The notes under the pieces: generated by a model
Told to the model about the DNA's origin: nothing
What the model saw: the letters and a program-made list of their open reading frames with translations, nothing else
The model's database searches: none
Translations under genes and position numbers: made by a program
From: Ochotona curzoniae
Taxonomy: Eukaryota > Chordata > Mammalia > Lagomorpha > Ochotonidae
Assembly (NCBI RefSeq): GCF_017591425.1
Contig: NW_024464918.1
Span: 25,510,001 to 25,574,000 of the forward strand
Reading direction: 5' to 3'
DNA: 64,000 bases
Part shown: positions 36,345-47,275 of the stretch, piece by piece
Layout of the letters: each line of letters opens with the position of its first letter
How positions within the stretch are numbered: the stretch's first letter is position 1

Positions 36345-36450
36345 CAATCAACACCATGCTTTTGAGCATCTACTTTGTACTGGGCTCTGAGAGTGTAACA
36401 GTGAATAAGGCAAATATGCTTCCTATGGTTAGGCAATTTGCCTTACAGGA
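36345..36450 (+). repeat. Ancient L2-like fragment
   Basis: CATTCAATCAACACCATGCT, GAGCATCTACTTTGTACTGG and GTAACAGTGAATAAGGC resemble a common ancient mammalian repeat ('...attcaacaaatatttattgagcacctac...gtgaacaa'). Family uncertain. Confidence 0.5.
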
Positions 36451-36521
36451 GCTGTGGTTTGCTGAGGGCTTGCCCCAACAGGTGCTGGGTTAAAGGCTTT
36501 CGATGAATTCAGTGTTAGAGC

Positions 36522-36815
36522 AGTGGTGGGCATTTGGCACAGGCGTTAAGATGCCTCTCAAGACATATACCTCCCCATCCGCATGCCTTAGCGGAAGTCC
36601 TGGCTCTGCTCTGATTCCAGCTTCCTGCTGATGTGTACTCTTGGAGGCAGCAAGGAGTCAAGTAGCTGGGTTCCTAGGAGACCCAGACTGAGTTCTGGGC
36701 CCCTGGTTTCTGACTGGTCCAGTCTTGGCTGCTGTGGGCATTTAAAGAATGAACCAGGCAAGTGGAGACAGTTGTCTCTACTCTCTGTCATTCAAATAAA
36801 ATGAAACAAATAAAA
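36522..36815 (+). repeat. CSINE, old
   Basis: Head GTGGTGGGCATTTGGCACAG, then CCAGCTTCCTGCTGATGTGT, GGCTGCTGTGGGCATTTAAA, GAATGAACCAGGCAAGTGGA and the tail ATTCAAATAAAATGAAACAA. First of three same-strand SINEs. Confidence 0.85.
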
Positions 36816-36928
36816 ATGAAATATTAAAACATACTTTTTCAAGTTGAGATAATATTCTTTTTGTGGTTCTTTTACCTGACACATTTCAACAAACATTAGC
36901 ATTTGCCCCTTTACTAAACATCTCCTAG

Positions 36929-37242
36929 GGGCCTGGCATGGTAGCCAAGCGGATAAAGTCCTTGCCTTGCATGCACTAGAATCCCATATGAGTGCCGGTT
37001 TGTATCCTACGGCCCTGCTTCCCATCCAGCTCCCTGCTTGTGGCCTGGAAAGGCGGTCGAGGACAGTCCAAAGCCTTGGGACCTGAACCTGCGTGGGAGA
37101 CTCAGAAGAGATTTCTGGTTTTGGATTGGCTCAGCTCTGGCCGTTGCAGCTGCTTGTGGAGTGAATCAGTGGACAGAGGATCTTCCTCTCTGTCTGTCCT
37201 CCTCTCTGTATATCTGGCTTTCCAATAATAATAATAAAAAAA
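36929..37242 (+). repeat. CSINE, full length, young
   Basis: Head GGGCCTGGCATGGTAGCCAA, then GCGGATAAAGTCCTTGCCTT, GGCCTGGAAAGGCGGTCGAG, CCGTTGCAGCTGCTTGTGGA and the tail CCAATAATAATAATAAAAAA. A short direct repeat TCTCCTAG / TCTCCTGG at the edges suggests a target-site duplication. Confidence 0.93.
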
Positions 37243-37249
37243 ATCTCCT

Positions 37250-37560
37250 GGGACTGGTGAGATAGCCTAATGGTTAAATCCTTACTTTGCATGTGCTGGG
37301 ATATCATGTGAGTACCAGTCCGTGTCCTGCTTGCCCCACTTTCCATGCAGCTTCCTGCCTGTGGCCTGGAAAAGCAGTAGAGGATGACCCAAAGCCTTGG
37401 AACCCTGAACAAACATAGGAGACATGGAAGAAGCTCCTGGCTTCAGATTGGCTCAGCTCTGGCCATTGTGGTCACTTAGAATGAACTAGTAGATGGAAGA
37501 CCTTTCTCTGTAGCTCCTTCTCTGTAAATCTGTCTTTCAAATAAAAATAAATTAATTTTT
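37250..37560 (+). repeat. CSINE, full length, directly downstream of another
   Basis: Head GGGACTGGTGAGATAGCCTA, then ATGGTTAAATCCTTACTTTG, GCCTGTGGCCTGGAAAAGCA, GGCCATTGTGGTCACTTAGA and the tail CTTTCAAATAAAAATAAATT. Confidence 0.92.
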
Positions 37561-38244
37561 TTGAAAAAAATCTATTGTAATATGATCAAATTAGCTCCCT
37601 TTGGATCTTCTCCAACAGTCAGCAATAAGAGGTTGATGGCTGTCAACATGACCCTTTCACTACGGGTGGCCCCAGCACACCTTAGAATGTCTCATGGCAT
37701 TCTCTCTTTTGAGTGTGCATTTAGATGCACACTCACAAGCACAGGAAGCAAAGTCCTGAGAATGGAAAGAATGGCAGCCGAAACAGCTGCTATCCATGGG
37801 CTGGCAGGTCCTCAGGCTGTGGAGATGCCAGCCAGCTGGTGAAGTCAGTCTTGCCCTCAAACACAGCTGTCTGAAAGCAGCATTATCATATTTTCCCTGG
37901 GAGGTTGAAAATTTGCAGCTAGATAAATGGAATCTATGCATAGCTGAGTTCACCAGGGGTGAAGCGGAAGAAAGAGAAGGAGACTTAGAACAAAAGCCAC
38001 AGAGGGACTCCTGCCTTTGGGAGCAGTAGAAGCCCTGCTAAGTTTACCAGGTCTATACAGTCACCTGGCTCCTTTTGAGTCTCCACAACAGGAAGCAGAA
38101 AGGGTACGGGTCGCTGAGCTCAAGGACTGCCACTTCCAAGAGGCATTCTTTTCCCTTTACAGTCCTCTGCAAACAACGTTAAGCCATGGCTGCGCCCAGA
38201 GTGACAATCCAACTGTGCACTAGTATCACTGACATTCAGAGACT

Positions 38245-38539
38245 TCTAAAAATCTTATTTAAGAGGTAGAAACACAGAAGAGAGAGTTCCCATTGACTGT
38301 TTCACTTTCTAAAAGCACACAAGGGCCAAGGCTGGGCTGCCGTGGAAGCCAGGAGAGAACACTGTGGTACAGGTCTTCTATGTGGCTGTCAAGAAGCCCA
38401 TCATTTGAGTCCTCACTGCTGCCTCACAGGGTTTGCATGAGAGGTACCTGGAATCAGAAACCAGAACTGAGAATCCAACCCAAGGACTCCAAGATGGGGA
38501 ATTCGAGCATCTTATCTGTAAGGCTGAATGCCTAGCCCT
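38245..38539 (-). repeat. CSINE, antisense, old
   Basis: TCTAAAAATCTTATTTAAGA, GAAGCCAGGAGAGAACACTG and CTGAGAATCCAACCCAAGGA, with a degraded head ending at AATGCCTAGCCC. Confidence 0.75.
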
Positions 38540-39170
38540 TATTTTACATTTGAATTTCACCCGTCAACAGACGAATGAGTTTCACTCTTCCCAAGACTAG
38601 TGTACGGTGGGGACGAAACAACTAAGCCATGAGCAAGAATCACAGGTTTGGATGGATGGATGAGAGGCTTCCAGAACAGCATTTACATGCAGCACAGCAA
38701 GAAGAGAGGGCAACTTGGGAGGGAGAATTTCATTCTATTATTTGGTTGCTTATTCTAAATGGTTATTTGAATGCAACAGAATCAGCTCCAGGAGGAGACA
38801 TGGGTAAGTACTAACATTCCAAAGTTGAGTTTTCCCCTAAAGGTCAGATCTTCGGGACTCACTGTGAGCCAGCACTGTATAGCTTTCCTCAGAATTAAGT
38901 GCAACAACATGCAAGTGAGCACACTGCAGTTGTAAGCTGCCAGGAGTGGGACTATCATAATTAAGATGATGCATGCTTTTCCAAGGTGTGAGCGACACCT
39001 TCATAAACAATACCAAGTAACAGCAGAAGACACAGGCATTGACTAAGGAGCCTGGAATACCATTCCCTCAAACTCTCAGCATTCATTTAACAATGAAACT
39101 GAACACATGCAAAATGACTGACCAACTTTGAACCAGGCCCAGGGTTTCCCTCTGTTACAAGTTCAAATTG

Positions 39171-39488
39171 AAGTAAGATGCTTCAATTGGCTAATCCTGC
39201 ACTTGAAAGTGCTGATATCCAATATGGGCACTGGTTCATGTCCCAGTTCCTCCATTTCCCATCCAGCTCCCTTCTTATGGCCTGGGAAAGTAGCAGAGGA
39301 TTGCCCAAAGCCCTGGGACCCTGCACCTGTGTGAGAGACCTGGAAAAAGCTCCTGGCTTTAGATCAAATCAGCAAAGCTCAGCTCCAGGAGTTGTGGCCA
39401 TTTGAGGAGTCATTCAGCAAAGATTTCTCTTTGTCATTTTCTCTGTAAATCTGTCTTTCCAATAAAGATAAATAAGTGTTTTTAAAAA
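39171..39488 (+). repeat. CSINE, with target-site duplication
   Basis: GATATCCAATATGGGCACTG, CCATCCAGCTCCCTTCTTAT, CCAAAGCCCTGGGACCCTGC and the tail GTCTTTCCAATAAAGATAAA. Direct repeats AAGTTCAAATTG (39159-39170) and AAGTTCAAGTTG (39489-39500) flank it. The head is diverged. Confidence 0.9.
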
Positions 39489-39737
39489 AAGTTCAAGTTG
39501 GGGTTCTGATGAAAGTGTGTATTAGCCACTTTTTGATGGTGATGCCCATCCTATGTTGTTTGGAAATCACTTAAAAGGCATTTTCCTCTGTCAGGGAAGG
39601 GGCTTCTGCTTCAGCAGCCCTGCAGAGCGAGGGAAGGGACCTCAGCTGCAGAACCCAGGAGCCAAGGATCAATGGGGCATGATTGTGTGGCTGCAATAGG
39701 CTCCTCATTTCACAGTGACTTCCCAAGTTAACATAAT

Positions 39738-39759
39738 GGGGGCGAGGGGGCAGGGAGGG
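39738..39759 (+). other. Strict G-quadruplex motif
   Basis: G runs of 5, 5, 3 and 3 are separated by loops of 3, 2 and 1 base. It lies on the strand opposite to the gene transcript. Confidence 0.7.
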
Positions 39760-40179
39760 ACAGATTTACTCTGTGCCCAAGAGTCCTGTTAATATTGTCC
39801 AAACTTAGCAACTACTTCCAACTTACTTGCTTACAGAAGCAATGAGGAAGGCTATAAGCCTCCTGGACGCTACTGGGGAATAACAACTGTAAGATACAAA
39901 TACCACCCTGGGCAACCTTTCCAAATATTGTCAATTCCAAAACCCATAAACAGCAAGCTGTTGCTTCCCCTGGAGCCAGCCACATGTGACAACTGTAAGG
40001 GCAGCCTGGCCACTGCAATCTGGCCAATCCAGCCATCTTGGGTTTCTTGGTTACTCAATGGGTAACACTTAAAAGTGATACTGATCTCACCATAACTGAC
40101 AACCACGTCATTTCCATAGTGCCATTTAAAATACAGGAAAGGAATGTAAAGCTATTGTATGGGTAGACAGAAAGTAGGT

Positions 40180-40375
40180 TTTGAAACTAAATAGACTTGT
40201 GGCTTGGCTACCTTTAAGCAAATTTTTTAGATCCTCTAAGCCCATTTTCCTCATGAAATGGTAATCTAATAATCGCTACTGCAGAACTATGGAAAAGAGC
40301 ATGCACATAAAATGCTCAATGCTGTATCTGGCAAAGGGTAGGCAGCAGGTGATGGAGGTTGTGAGGTTACAAGTA
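40180..40375 (+). repeat. MIR SINE, sense copy
   Basis: AGACTTGTGGCTTGGCTACC, TTAGATCCTCTAAGCCCATT, TTCCTCATGAAATGGTAATC and GCTCAATGCTGTATCTGGCA in MIR order. Confidence 0.75.
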
Positions 40376-40399
40376 AATGACAATGAAAATTAAAATGTT

Positions 40400-40615
40400 T
40401 TTGGAACTTATCATGTTACATTATAGTCAGGAATTATTTTATACACACTAACCCTGTAAGGGAGACACTATCATTTTGGCTATCTTGTAGACGTGGAAAC
40501 TGGGACTCCTTGAGATTAGCTGGCTTATCCATGATCACACAGACAAGCGAGGCAGCTGAATCAAGACCTAGCCAACTTGACTGTCTGGTCTGTAACCGCG
40601 TGGGGTCTTTAGCAC
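40400..40615 (-). repeat. MIR SINE, antisense copy
   Basis: ACACTAACCCTGTAAGGGAG, TAGACGTGGAAACTGGGACT, GCTTATCCATGATCACACAG and GACTGTCTGGTCTGTAACCG follow reverse-complement MIR. Confidence 0.75.
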
Positions 40616-40619
40616 TGTT

Positions 40620-40850
40620 ACAGAGAGATGAGCCAAGGTGGGAAGTTCTTAAATTTTGGAGTCTGATAAATCAGATCTCAGTCATTCAGTGACCTTGAGC
40701 AAGTTATATAACTTTGTGGTTTTTTCTTTTTTTTTGAAAAGCTTCATTTGTTAAAAGTCCTGGGACTGTGGTGAGGACTGAAGTGCTCAACACAGTGTGA
40801 CACTCAGTGTTGAAAAGACATTATTGTGCTCTATGAAAAAGGCGACACAC
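40620..40850 (+). repeat. MIR SINE, sense copy
   Basis: TTTTGGAGTCTGATAAATCA, GTGACCTTGAGCAAGTTATA and GGACTGTGGTGAGGACTGAA. It is interrupted by a T-rich run near 40720-40735. Confidence 0.75.
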
Positions 40851-42009
40851 AAAGTATAGGAAGGAAAATAAATGGAGGCTCAACAAGGCGCTATTTGCAG
40901 TCGAGACAAGAAGATTTAATTTAAAAGGCTAAATTTAATTATAGCTCTTTGCAAAGCTATATTTCAAACTACTCACAGCAATGTCAGAGTTTGCTGTTCT
41001 CCTCTACATCATCTACCACACGCAAGTTTCACTGGCATCCTTCTGAGCCCACTCTGGCCTGTACTGACACTGCAGAGCACTGACACTTTTGGAATTTGTT
41101 CTTACCCATGTCACATACACATTTTGACTCCTTTCCCAATCCAATCTGTCACACGCATCTGCAATTTAGAAGGATTAAGAGTCTCCCTATAATGTCTGCA
41201 GGGTATTCTTTATTATGTGCTGTGATTTTTATGGGAGCAAAATTAGGCCATGTTGAAGAGCTCTGGGTCTATAACTGAAACAATAAATCAACGGCAGAGA
41301 CCTGGGGATGATGATGGCAAACAGAAGGGCTCTAGGAGAAAACAGACTGCACACTGTGTTGAGACACAAATTGCTCTGAGGCCGATGGGGTATGGAGCTG
41401 GATTGTTCCATCAGAGAAGCACATGCTTTAGAAAGGCAGCCTGCCACTCCTAAGCAGCACGCACACACGGCTCACCTGTTCACAGCAGACCTTGGAGAAG
41501 CCACACACTCTGCACACCTTTACCCTGGAGAACTAGGCAAACTGCAGCAGAACTCCTTGACACTGCAGCAAAGATGCCAAGTTCTGAGTTCATGGCTGCA
41601 GAGAGGCTGTTTAAACACAGCTGGAAGTCCTAGGTGCTGTTGATAGGCTAGCATTTGGGCAGGGGAAACCACAATTTGGAAATTTATTTGGGGAACTTTA
41701 GAACCAGTTATCCCCACGATCTGAAAGGATAAGTACAGGGCCTGTGTAATCATGGGATGCTGAGACTTTCACTGTCTTCAAAAGATTCTATTTTTTGTGT
41801 TCTTTGCTGACAGAAGATGAAACTAAAATTCAGTCACAAAAAATATTACACTGTAAAGGAAGCTTCATGATTTATAGAATTACAAATCATTATTGGCTCA
41901 TCTGAGGCTTACTGGACAGAATACATGTCTTCAGACTGACAAAATTATTAGATGAATCAATGAAGAGTATCTTATTGGCATTTGTCATGAAAAATTGTGG
42001 GAAAAGCTT

Positions 42010-43200
42010 AAAATATCAGAAAATCAGGATGGCAGAATAGGGTAAGGACACATTTAAACAAATGGAGAAACATTAGCCAGTGTGAAGCAGAGAGGGCACA
42101 TTCCAGGAAGACAGAGGACAACGGCAGAAGGGCACCTGAAGACTGACAAACACGGGAAAGCAGAGGACACAACAGTGTGGTACTGCAGTGACCCATACCA
42201 TGGTGGCATTCAGTAAGTAGCCATCTGAACTCCATCAGCCGCTGCAACTCCACTAGCAACAAGGTCGGAAGGGGAGTTCATCAGGAGCTCAGGAGGTGAA
42301 CCTAGGCAAAGAACTGCCTGTCCTGCTGGTTTGTTTGAGTCCACAAGTAGTGGAGACAAAGTGGCAAGTCCCAAACAGGTGGAACAGGAACAGGGTGGAC
42401 TTCACAGCCCAGGCTGTTCCCTAGAGCCTAATCAGGTGCCATTTTGTTCAGGCAGCCAAAGGCTATGATGGAACAGGACTGCACATGCACTGTGCTGGAA
42501 GTGAACCCATGTCTGGCTCAGTACACTGCAACAACCTGGCATCCTACAGGTTCTACCCAAGATAGGTCCTGGTAGCCCACAGACCTGATGGCCAGCACAT
42601 CAAGAACTCCAGTAGTGGCATATCAGGTGCCATTTTGTACAATGTGGCAAAGGCTTTGACACGGCAAGGACAACAGTGAGCTGGGAATGTGCTGAGCTGG
42701 GAGTGAACTCACTGAGCACAGCGAATTGCAATGGTCCCACAGGAAAAACAATACCAACTTGGCATTGTACAAATAGGTCCGTGTGGCCCCCAGACCTAAT
42801 GGTCAACAGGTTCCTGCAAGATTACCACCACCAACTACCTAGCTATAAGGACTCCCGGTGTCTCCCTAACCTGGGGAACTGCTTGGAAGTGGGAACAAAG
42901 TTATACAGACAATGGTGCAGCCTCAGTACTGGAATCACAAGAGGTGGAGAGCTGTGAGCCAGGAGCTGGGGCTGTGGAGACCATGGTTGGAAGGATAACG
43001 TAAGAACCCAGACCTGGAACTCACTGGAGGGAGTGGTACAAGTGACTGCAAACAAATAGCCATGTACCAATTGCAATAAGTAAAACTGAACTATGGACCT
43101 GTGGGGTGATACAGCTTAGGAACCTGCCCCAAGGAGAAGAATCTGCTAACCAGAAGTACAATAAAAGCTAAGCACTCCTAAGCTCACTACCATTAGACTG
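42010..43200 (+). repeat. L1 5'UTR-like block
   Basis: The left part carries ATCAGGATGGCAGAATAGGG, resembling the start of many mammalian L1 5'UTRs. The rest is GC-moderate noncoding sequence with an internal duplication of about 191 bp (42433 onward) and no long frame. No ORF1- or ORF2-like coding is visible on either side, so if this is an L1 it is a 5' piece only. The family is inferred from style, not from a match, and another lagomorph-specific repeat is possible. Confidence 0.45.
42433..42814 (+). repeat. Diverged tandem duplication, period about 191 bp
   Basis: CAGGTGCCATTTTGT occurs at 42433 and again at 42624. After each come GGC/TGGCAAAGGCT-like text, GTGCTG(G/A) followed by GAAGTGAAC or GAGTGAAC, a TGGCAT, AGGTCC, and a CCCACAGACCTGATGG / CCCCAGACCTAATGG pair, in the same order and spacing. 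Confidence 0.85.
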
Positions 43201-44311
43201 GGAATACAAGGTTGCTTAGGACTTGGTGCTCACATTAGGTGTTTAATAAGATTATTCAGATTGGTTGTCTGTTTTCTTCATGGTTTTCTTATTATAATGA
43301 CTTTCAAATTCCAAAGCCCTTTAAGTAAAACTTGAAACAAATAAAAAGAAAAAGCTTGTTAAGAAACACCAGAATTTCTGGGCTTTCAGGTATTTGGGAC
43401 AATGATAGTATTAGATATTTTGTTTTGTTCTAAAATATATGTTAGAAGCATGTAAGCATTGGTTACTTCCATTATGACTCCAAATATTTGCTTACATGTT
43501 TCCCGGCTCAGGGTGATAAGGTAAGAGTTGGGGGAGAAGATTCTGTTCATATGGAAATGGTAATTTAAATAATTGACCACTGCTTTAAAACAGTACAGTA
43601 AAAGTTAAAAATCTTTTCTTTCTAAGTTTTCATCTCCAAATGTGATGACAGGTAAAAGGAGATATACTCTGAAGTCTATTGTTTAGCTCTCCTACAAATG
43701 AAAGGGACCCCAAAGTACAGACATTGATGGAAACACTTTGAGCTAGGATTTCCTCTAGGGAAGTCTGGTTAAAGAAACCAAGTAAAGCCATCAGAATCTC
43801 ATTTTATTCTGGAAGTGAAGGTTGCAGGTTAAAGATTGCACTCTCTGAGCTGCAGGATTATAATAGCATGGTCAGCTCTACAATTTTTGTAATGAACAAA
43901 TGGTTCTGACTCCACCAATCAGTTCCAAAGTGTTGATATCAGCATTTAGCTCCTCTATTTGGAACTGCCTGGGACCTCTCTGTTTTTAAGGAGTACATTC
44001 AGATGCTTCCCCATGGCTTTCAAAACTCCTGAAAAACAGCCTAAATGCAATTGTCTGGCATCACTTCATTACACTTCCGAACATACATAGCCTACAATCC
44101 TTTCACAACCATAGGGTCTAATCTACACAACCTGATTAATGGAAAGCCGTCTTCCTTGTCTCTGTTCTTGCAATGCCTGGAAAACTTCTATTTACCGTTA
44201 GAGCCCAGTGCTGGCAGAATTCAATTATTTCTCCTCAGTGGTGCCATAATGCTTTATTTGTTTTACCAGATGTCACTTAGCACACTGTACTATGATTAGC
44301 TATTCCCTGAA

Positions 44312-44347
44312 AAAAAAAATGAGTGCCTTAGGAAAAAAAAAAAAAAA
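44312..44347 (+). repeat. A-rich tracts
   Basis: Two A runs (9 and about 15 bases) are separated by TGAGTGCCTTAGG. No retrogene body was recognised upstream. Confidence 0.7.
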
Positions 44348-44933
44348 GAACCTATCTTATTTATCTCTGGCCAAAGCAGGAACTCAGTAAGTATTTATTG
44401 CACTGAAAAGAGATGAACTAGAGTGGATTCTTAGTTCTGCAAGTGATCCTAGGTCCCAACCCAGTCTCTCTCCTAAGAAACTGCCTTTTAAATTCTTTAT
44501 ATTTCAGGCTTAAAATTTATGAAAAAGACCTAAGAATACTGACCTCTAAGAGTTACTGTGGAAACTGGAGGAAATGCTGGCCATACAGCTGCTTCACACA
44601 GTTCCCTTGTAATGAGTGCATGATAAGCTGTAAGTAAAAATCAGCTCTCACTAGCATCATTATTACATTTCTCAACCATGTTCATTAAAAAGACCCTTCT
44701 CGTCAACTGAACAAGCGAACTAGCATGTGTTGCCAATATGGAAAAAGAAAAATCACCTCGAGCTCCCCCTAGACTGGCTTTTCCCTCCTGCTGATTCTTA
44801 TTCTGGGACATGTATACCTCAGAAGTACATGAAACACTTCCCCGCTTCTGGGTCTGTTGGGAAAGATAGAAGTCAGAGCTGCTGAATCACTCTGACAGAG
44901 TATGTGGTTAATGTGTCTCAGGTGGACAACTGA

Positions 44934-44966
44934 AGGTGTGTGTGTGTGTGTGTTTGTGTGTGTGAC
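44934..44966 (+). repeat. (TG)n microsatellite
   Basis: About 16 TG units with one TT interruption, ending in GACACACATCACC. Confidence 0.92.
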
Positions 44967-45137
44967 ACACATCACCAAGTTTCTGATGAAGGAGATAAAG
45001 GTAGGTGCTTTGTGAGAGAAATGGCACAGCAAGGGATGTTTCTGTATTCACAGGTACCAGCCTGAAGGTGGGTGGATGTGCTACTGACATTATCAAGGAG
45101 CTCATCTTGGTTTCTACTTTTTCGATCTTCATTTATC

Positions 45138-45405
45138 ATGAGAGAGGATAGGAGTAGAGATGGACAGACAGGCTCCCATCCACTGACTCATTCTGCAGAT
45201 GCCCAAGGCCATGGATGGCTTAGAGAGGAAACTGAGAATCCAATCCAGGTCTCTCATGTGGATGACAGGAACTCAATTATCTGAGCCATCACTGCTACTC
45301 CCCAGAGTCTGCAAGAATTGGAATCATGAGCTGGAGCCAGTAACAAGAACCAGGTACTCTGATATCAGACTCAGGCATCTCAACTGCTGCACAAAATGCC
45401 TGGTC
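45138..45405 (-). repeat. CSINE, antisense, old
   Basis: CCCATCCACTGACTCATTCT, TCCAGGTCTCTCATGTGGAT, TGAGCCATCACTGCTACTCC and GATATCAGACTCAGGCATCT match an older CSINE in reverse. Confidence 0.7.
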
Positions 45406-45877
45406 ATTTTGTTTTTAAATCTTGAGATGGAAATCTAATGTTAACTCTTAGCAAATAAGAGACAGAAAAGGGAAAAAAAATGCCAATGAGAATAGAGAGA
45501 TCTTACCCCTTCTACTGGAAAGTAGATATTTTGTCAGGTTAGAGAACTTAATTTTCCAGAGAGCAAAAACTCCTACTCCATTGTCTCAGAAAAAAAAAAT
45601 CAAGCACAAAAATATTTCCCCAGTTTTAGACAGTTACTGAGTTAGTTTTCCATAAATGTGCAAATACCTGAGGGAATGAACTTGCCACTACCAAAGGTCT
45701 GGCGTGTAACACTGTGGCAACACTGAAAAGAGACAGAAGAGTACTCTCCTAGGAGCTGCCCATGTTCAGCACAAGCCATGAATATAAATTCAAAATATTC
45801 CCCTCAAGAAAACTAAATCCGCCACCTATGAGCCATCACCTGCAAAGACGGCAGCCAACAATTCTCTCTCTCTTCCT

Positions 45878-45928
45878 GTGTGTGTGTGTGTGTGTACGCG
45901 TGTGTGCATGCACGCGCGTGTGTATGTG
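45878..45928 (+). repeat. Alternating purine-pyrimidine tract (Z-DNA prone)
   Basis: About 50 bp of near-unbroken alternation: ten TG units, then TACGCGTGTGTGCATGCACG, then CGCGTGTGTATGTG. It contains CpG steps within GT/CG alternation. Confidence 0.9.
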
Positions 45929-45949
45929 ATGTAGCTGTTCTTTCTACCC

Positions 45950-46345
45950 ACAGGTGCAGTCCAGCTCCCTCCCTTTAGATCTGGCTGGACTTGTGACTTG
46001 CTCTGATCAAGAGAACATAGTGAAATAAGTTACACTCCAACTTTTCCAGGCCCAGGTTTTACCAGTTCCTCATGATCCTAGAATCATGGGAGATCACAAG
46101 AAAAGAGGGACAAGAGTCAAGAATCAAGGTGTTCCAGCCAACAGCTTACAACAAAGTCCCAGACATCTCAGTGCCAAACCATCTTGGATACTACAGTTCA
46201 GGTCAAACCACTGCAGTTGATACCACAAGGGGCATATGGGTCTTCCCCATGCTTCTAACCCACTGAACTCAGAGATTGGCATCAATGTGTTCTAAGTCTT
46301 TAGGCTTGTAGATCATTTGCTATGTCACAATAGAAAACGAAAACA
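45950..46345 (+). repeat. MLT1-type LTR (ERVL-MaLR), sense
   Basis: CTGGCTGGACTTGTGACTTG, CTCTGATCAAGAGAACATAG, TTTCCAGGCCCAGGTTTTAC, AACCATCTTGGATACTACAG, and near the end a TCTAAGTCTTTAGGCTTGTA segment followed by CACAATAGAAAACGAAAACA. This is the usual order of MLT1 LTRs. There is no coding region and it is a noncoding relic. Confidence 0.75.
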
Positions 46346-46969
46346 GGCATTTGTGGTTCCCCGGCTTCTCTATGGAGCAGCTCCACTGTCTGGAGCCCTG
46401 GGCTCTCTTTTTTCAATACAACCGTCAATTCACGCCTAGATTCCTTCAAATCAGTATGGCAAGACACAAAGCAAATCCCTTACATGGAATATTTTTGACA
46501 AGAGAATGCTGCAGCAACAACTGTGTGGAACCTGTATGGTTCTAGGAGGAGCGGATAGGCCCTTACAGGATTATGGTCAAAGAGGGGCTACAACATATTT
46601 CTTCAACTGGGATTTCAAGACCCTGCCCAAACACAGCATTAATTATTACACAGGAAAGCTGTCATTTCTATGTATTTATGTGTGAGTGATTCTGGAAAAT
46701 TATAATCACTAAATATAGCAGAATGTTCACTAAATATCATCAACCAAGATTTTAATCCTGGGAATTTTAAAGGACAGAAAAGTGCTCTGGAAGTGATGGC
46801 TGAAATTCCCTGTTGGCAGGGAGTCTGTCCCAAGTGTTGCCTCCAGAAAGCAATAGTCCAGCGCATGGCTTCAGATACTTAAGGCTGCAGTGGGGCAAAC
46901 ACTGTAAGCTTCCAACAGAGATAGAGGCAGTCAATCTCCTCAGGCCAGTCCTGAAGCTACACTTACTGA

Positions 46970-47275
46970 GGCGAGCAGTTGGCACAGTGATGCACTGTTT
47001 GGGATACCAGCATCCCGTCAGAGCACCTGGGTTCAAATCCTGCTATAACCCCCAATTCCAGCTTCTAACTAATGTGTACTCTAAGAGGCAGCAGCTTAAA
47101 ATTCAACATGAATCCCTACCATCCACACAACAGACATGGATGGAGATCTGGGCTTCTGGCTTTGGCCTGGCCCAGCTGTTGAGCTGCTGAGGGCATTAAG
47201 GGAGTGATCTAATGGATAGGAGATTTAACTGGGTCTGTCACCCTTCCTATCTCCCTGCTCCTTTCAAATGAAAAT
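46970..47275 (+). repeat. CSINE, old
   Basis: Head GGCGAGCAGTTGGCACAGTG, then CACCTGGGTTCAAATCCTGC, GGCTTTGGCCTGGCCCAGCT, and a tail CTTTCAAATGAAAATCACC. Confidence 0.85.
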
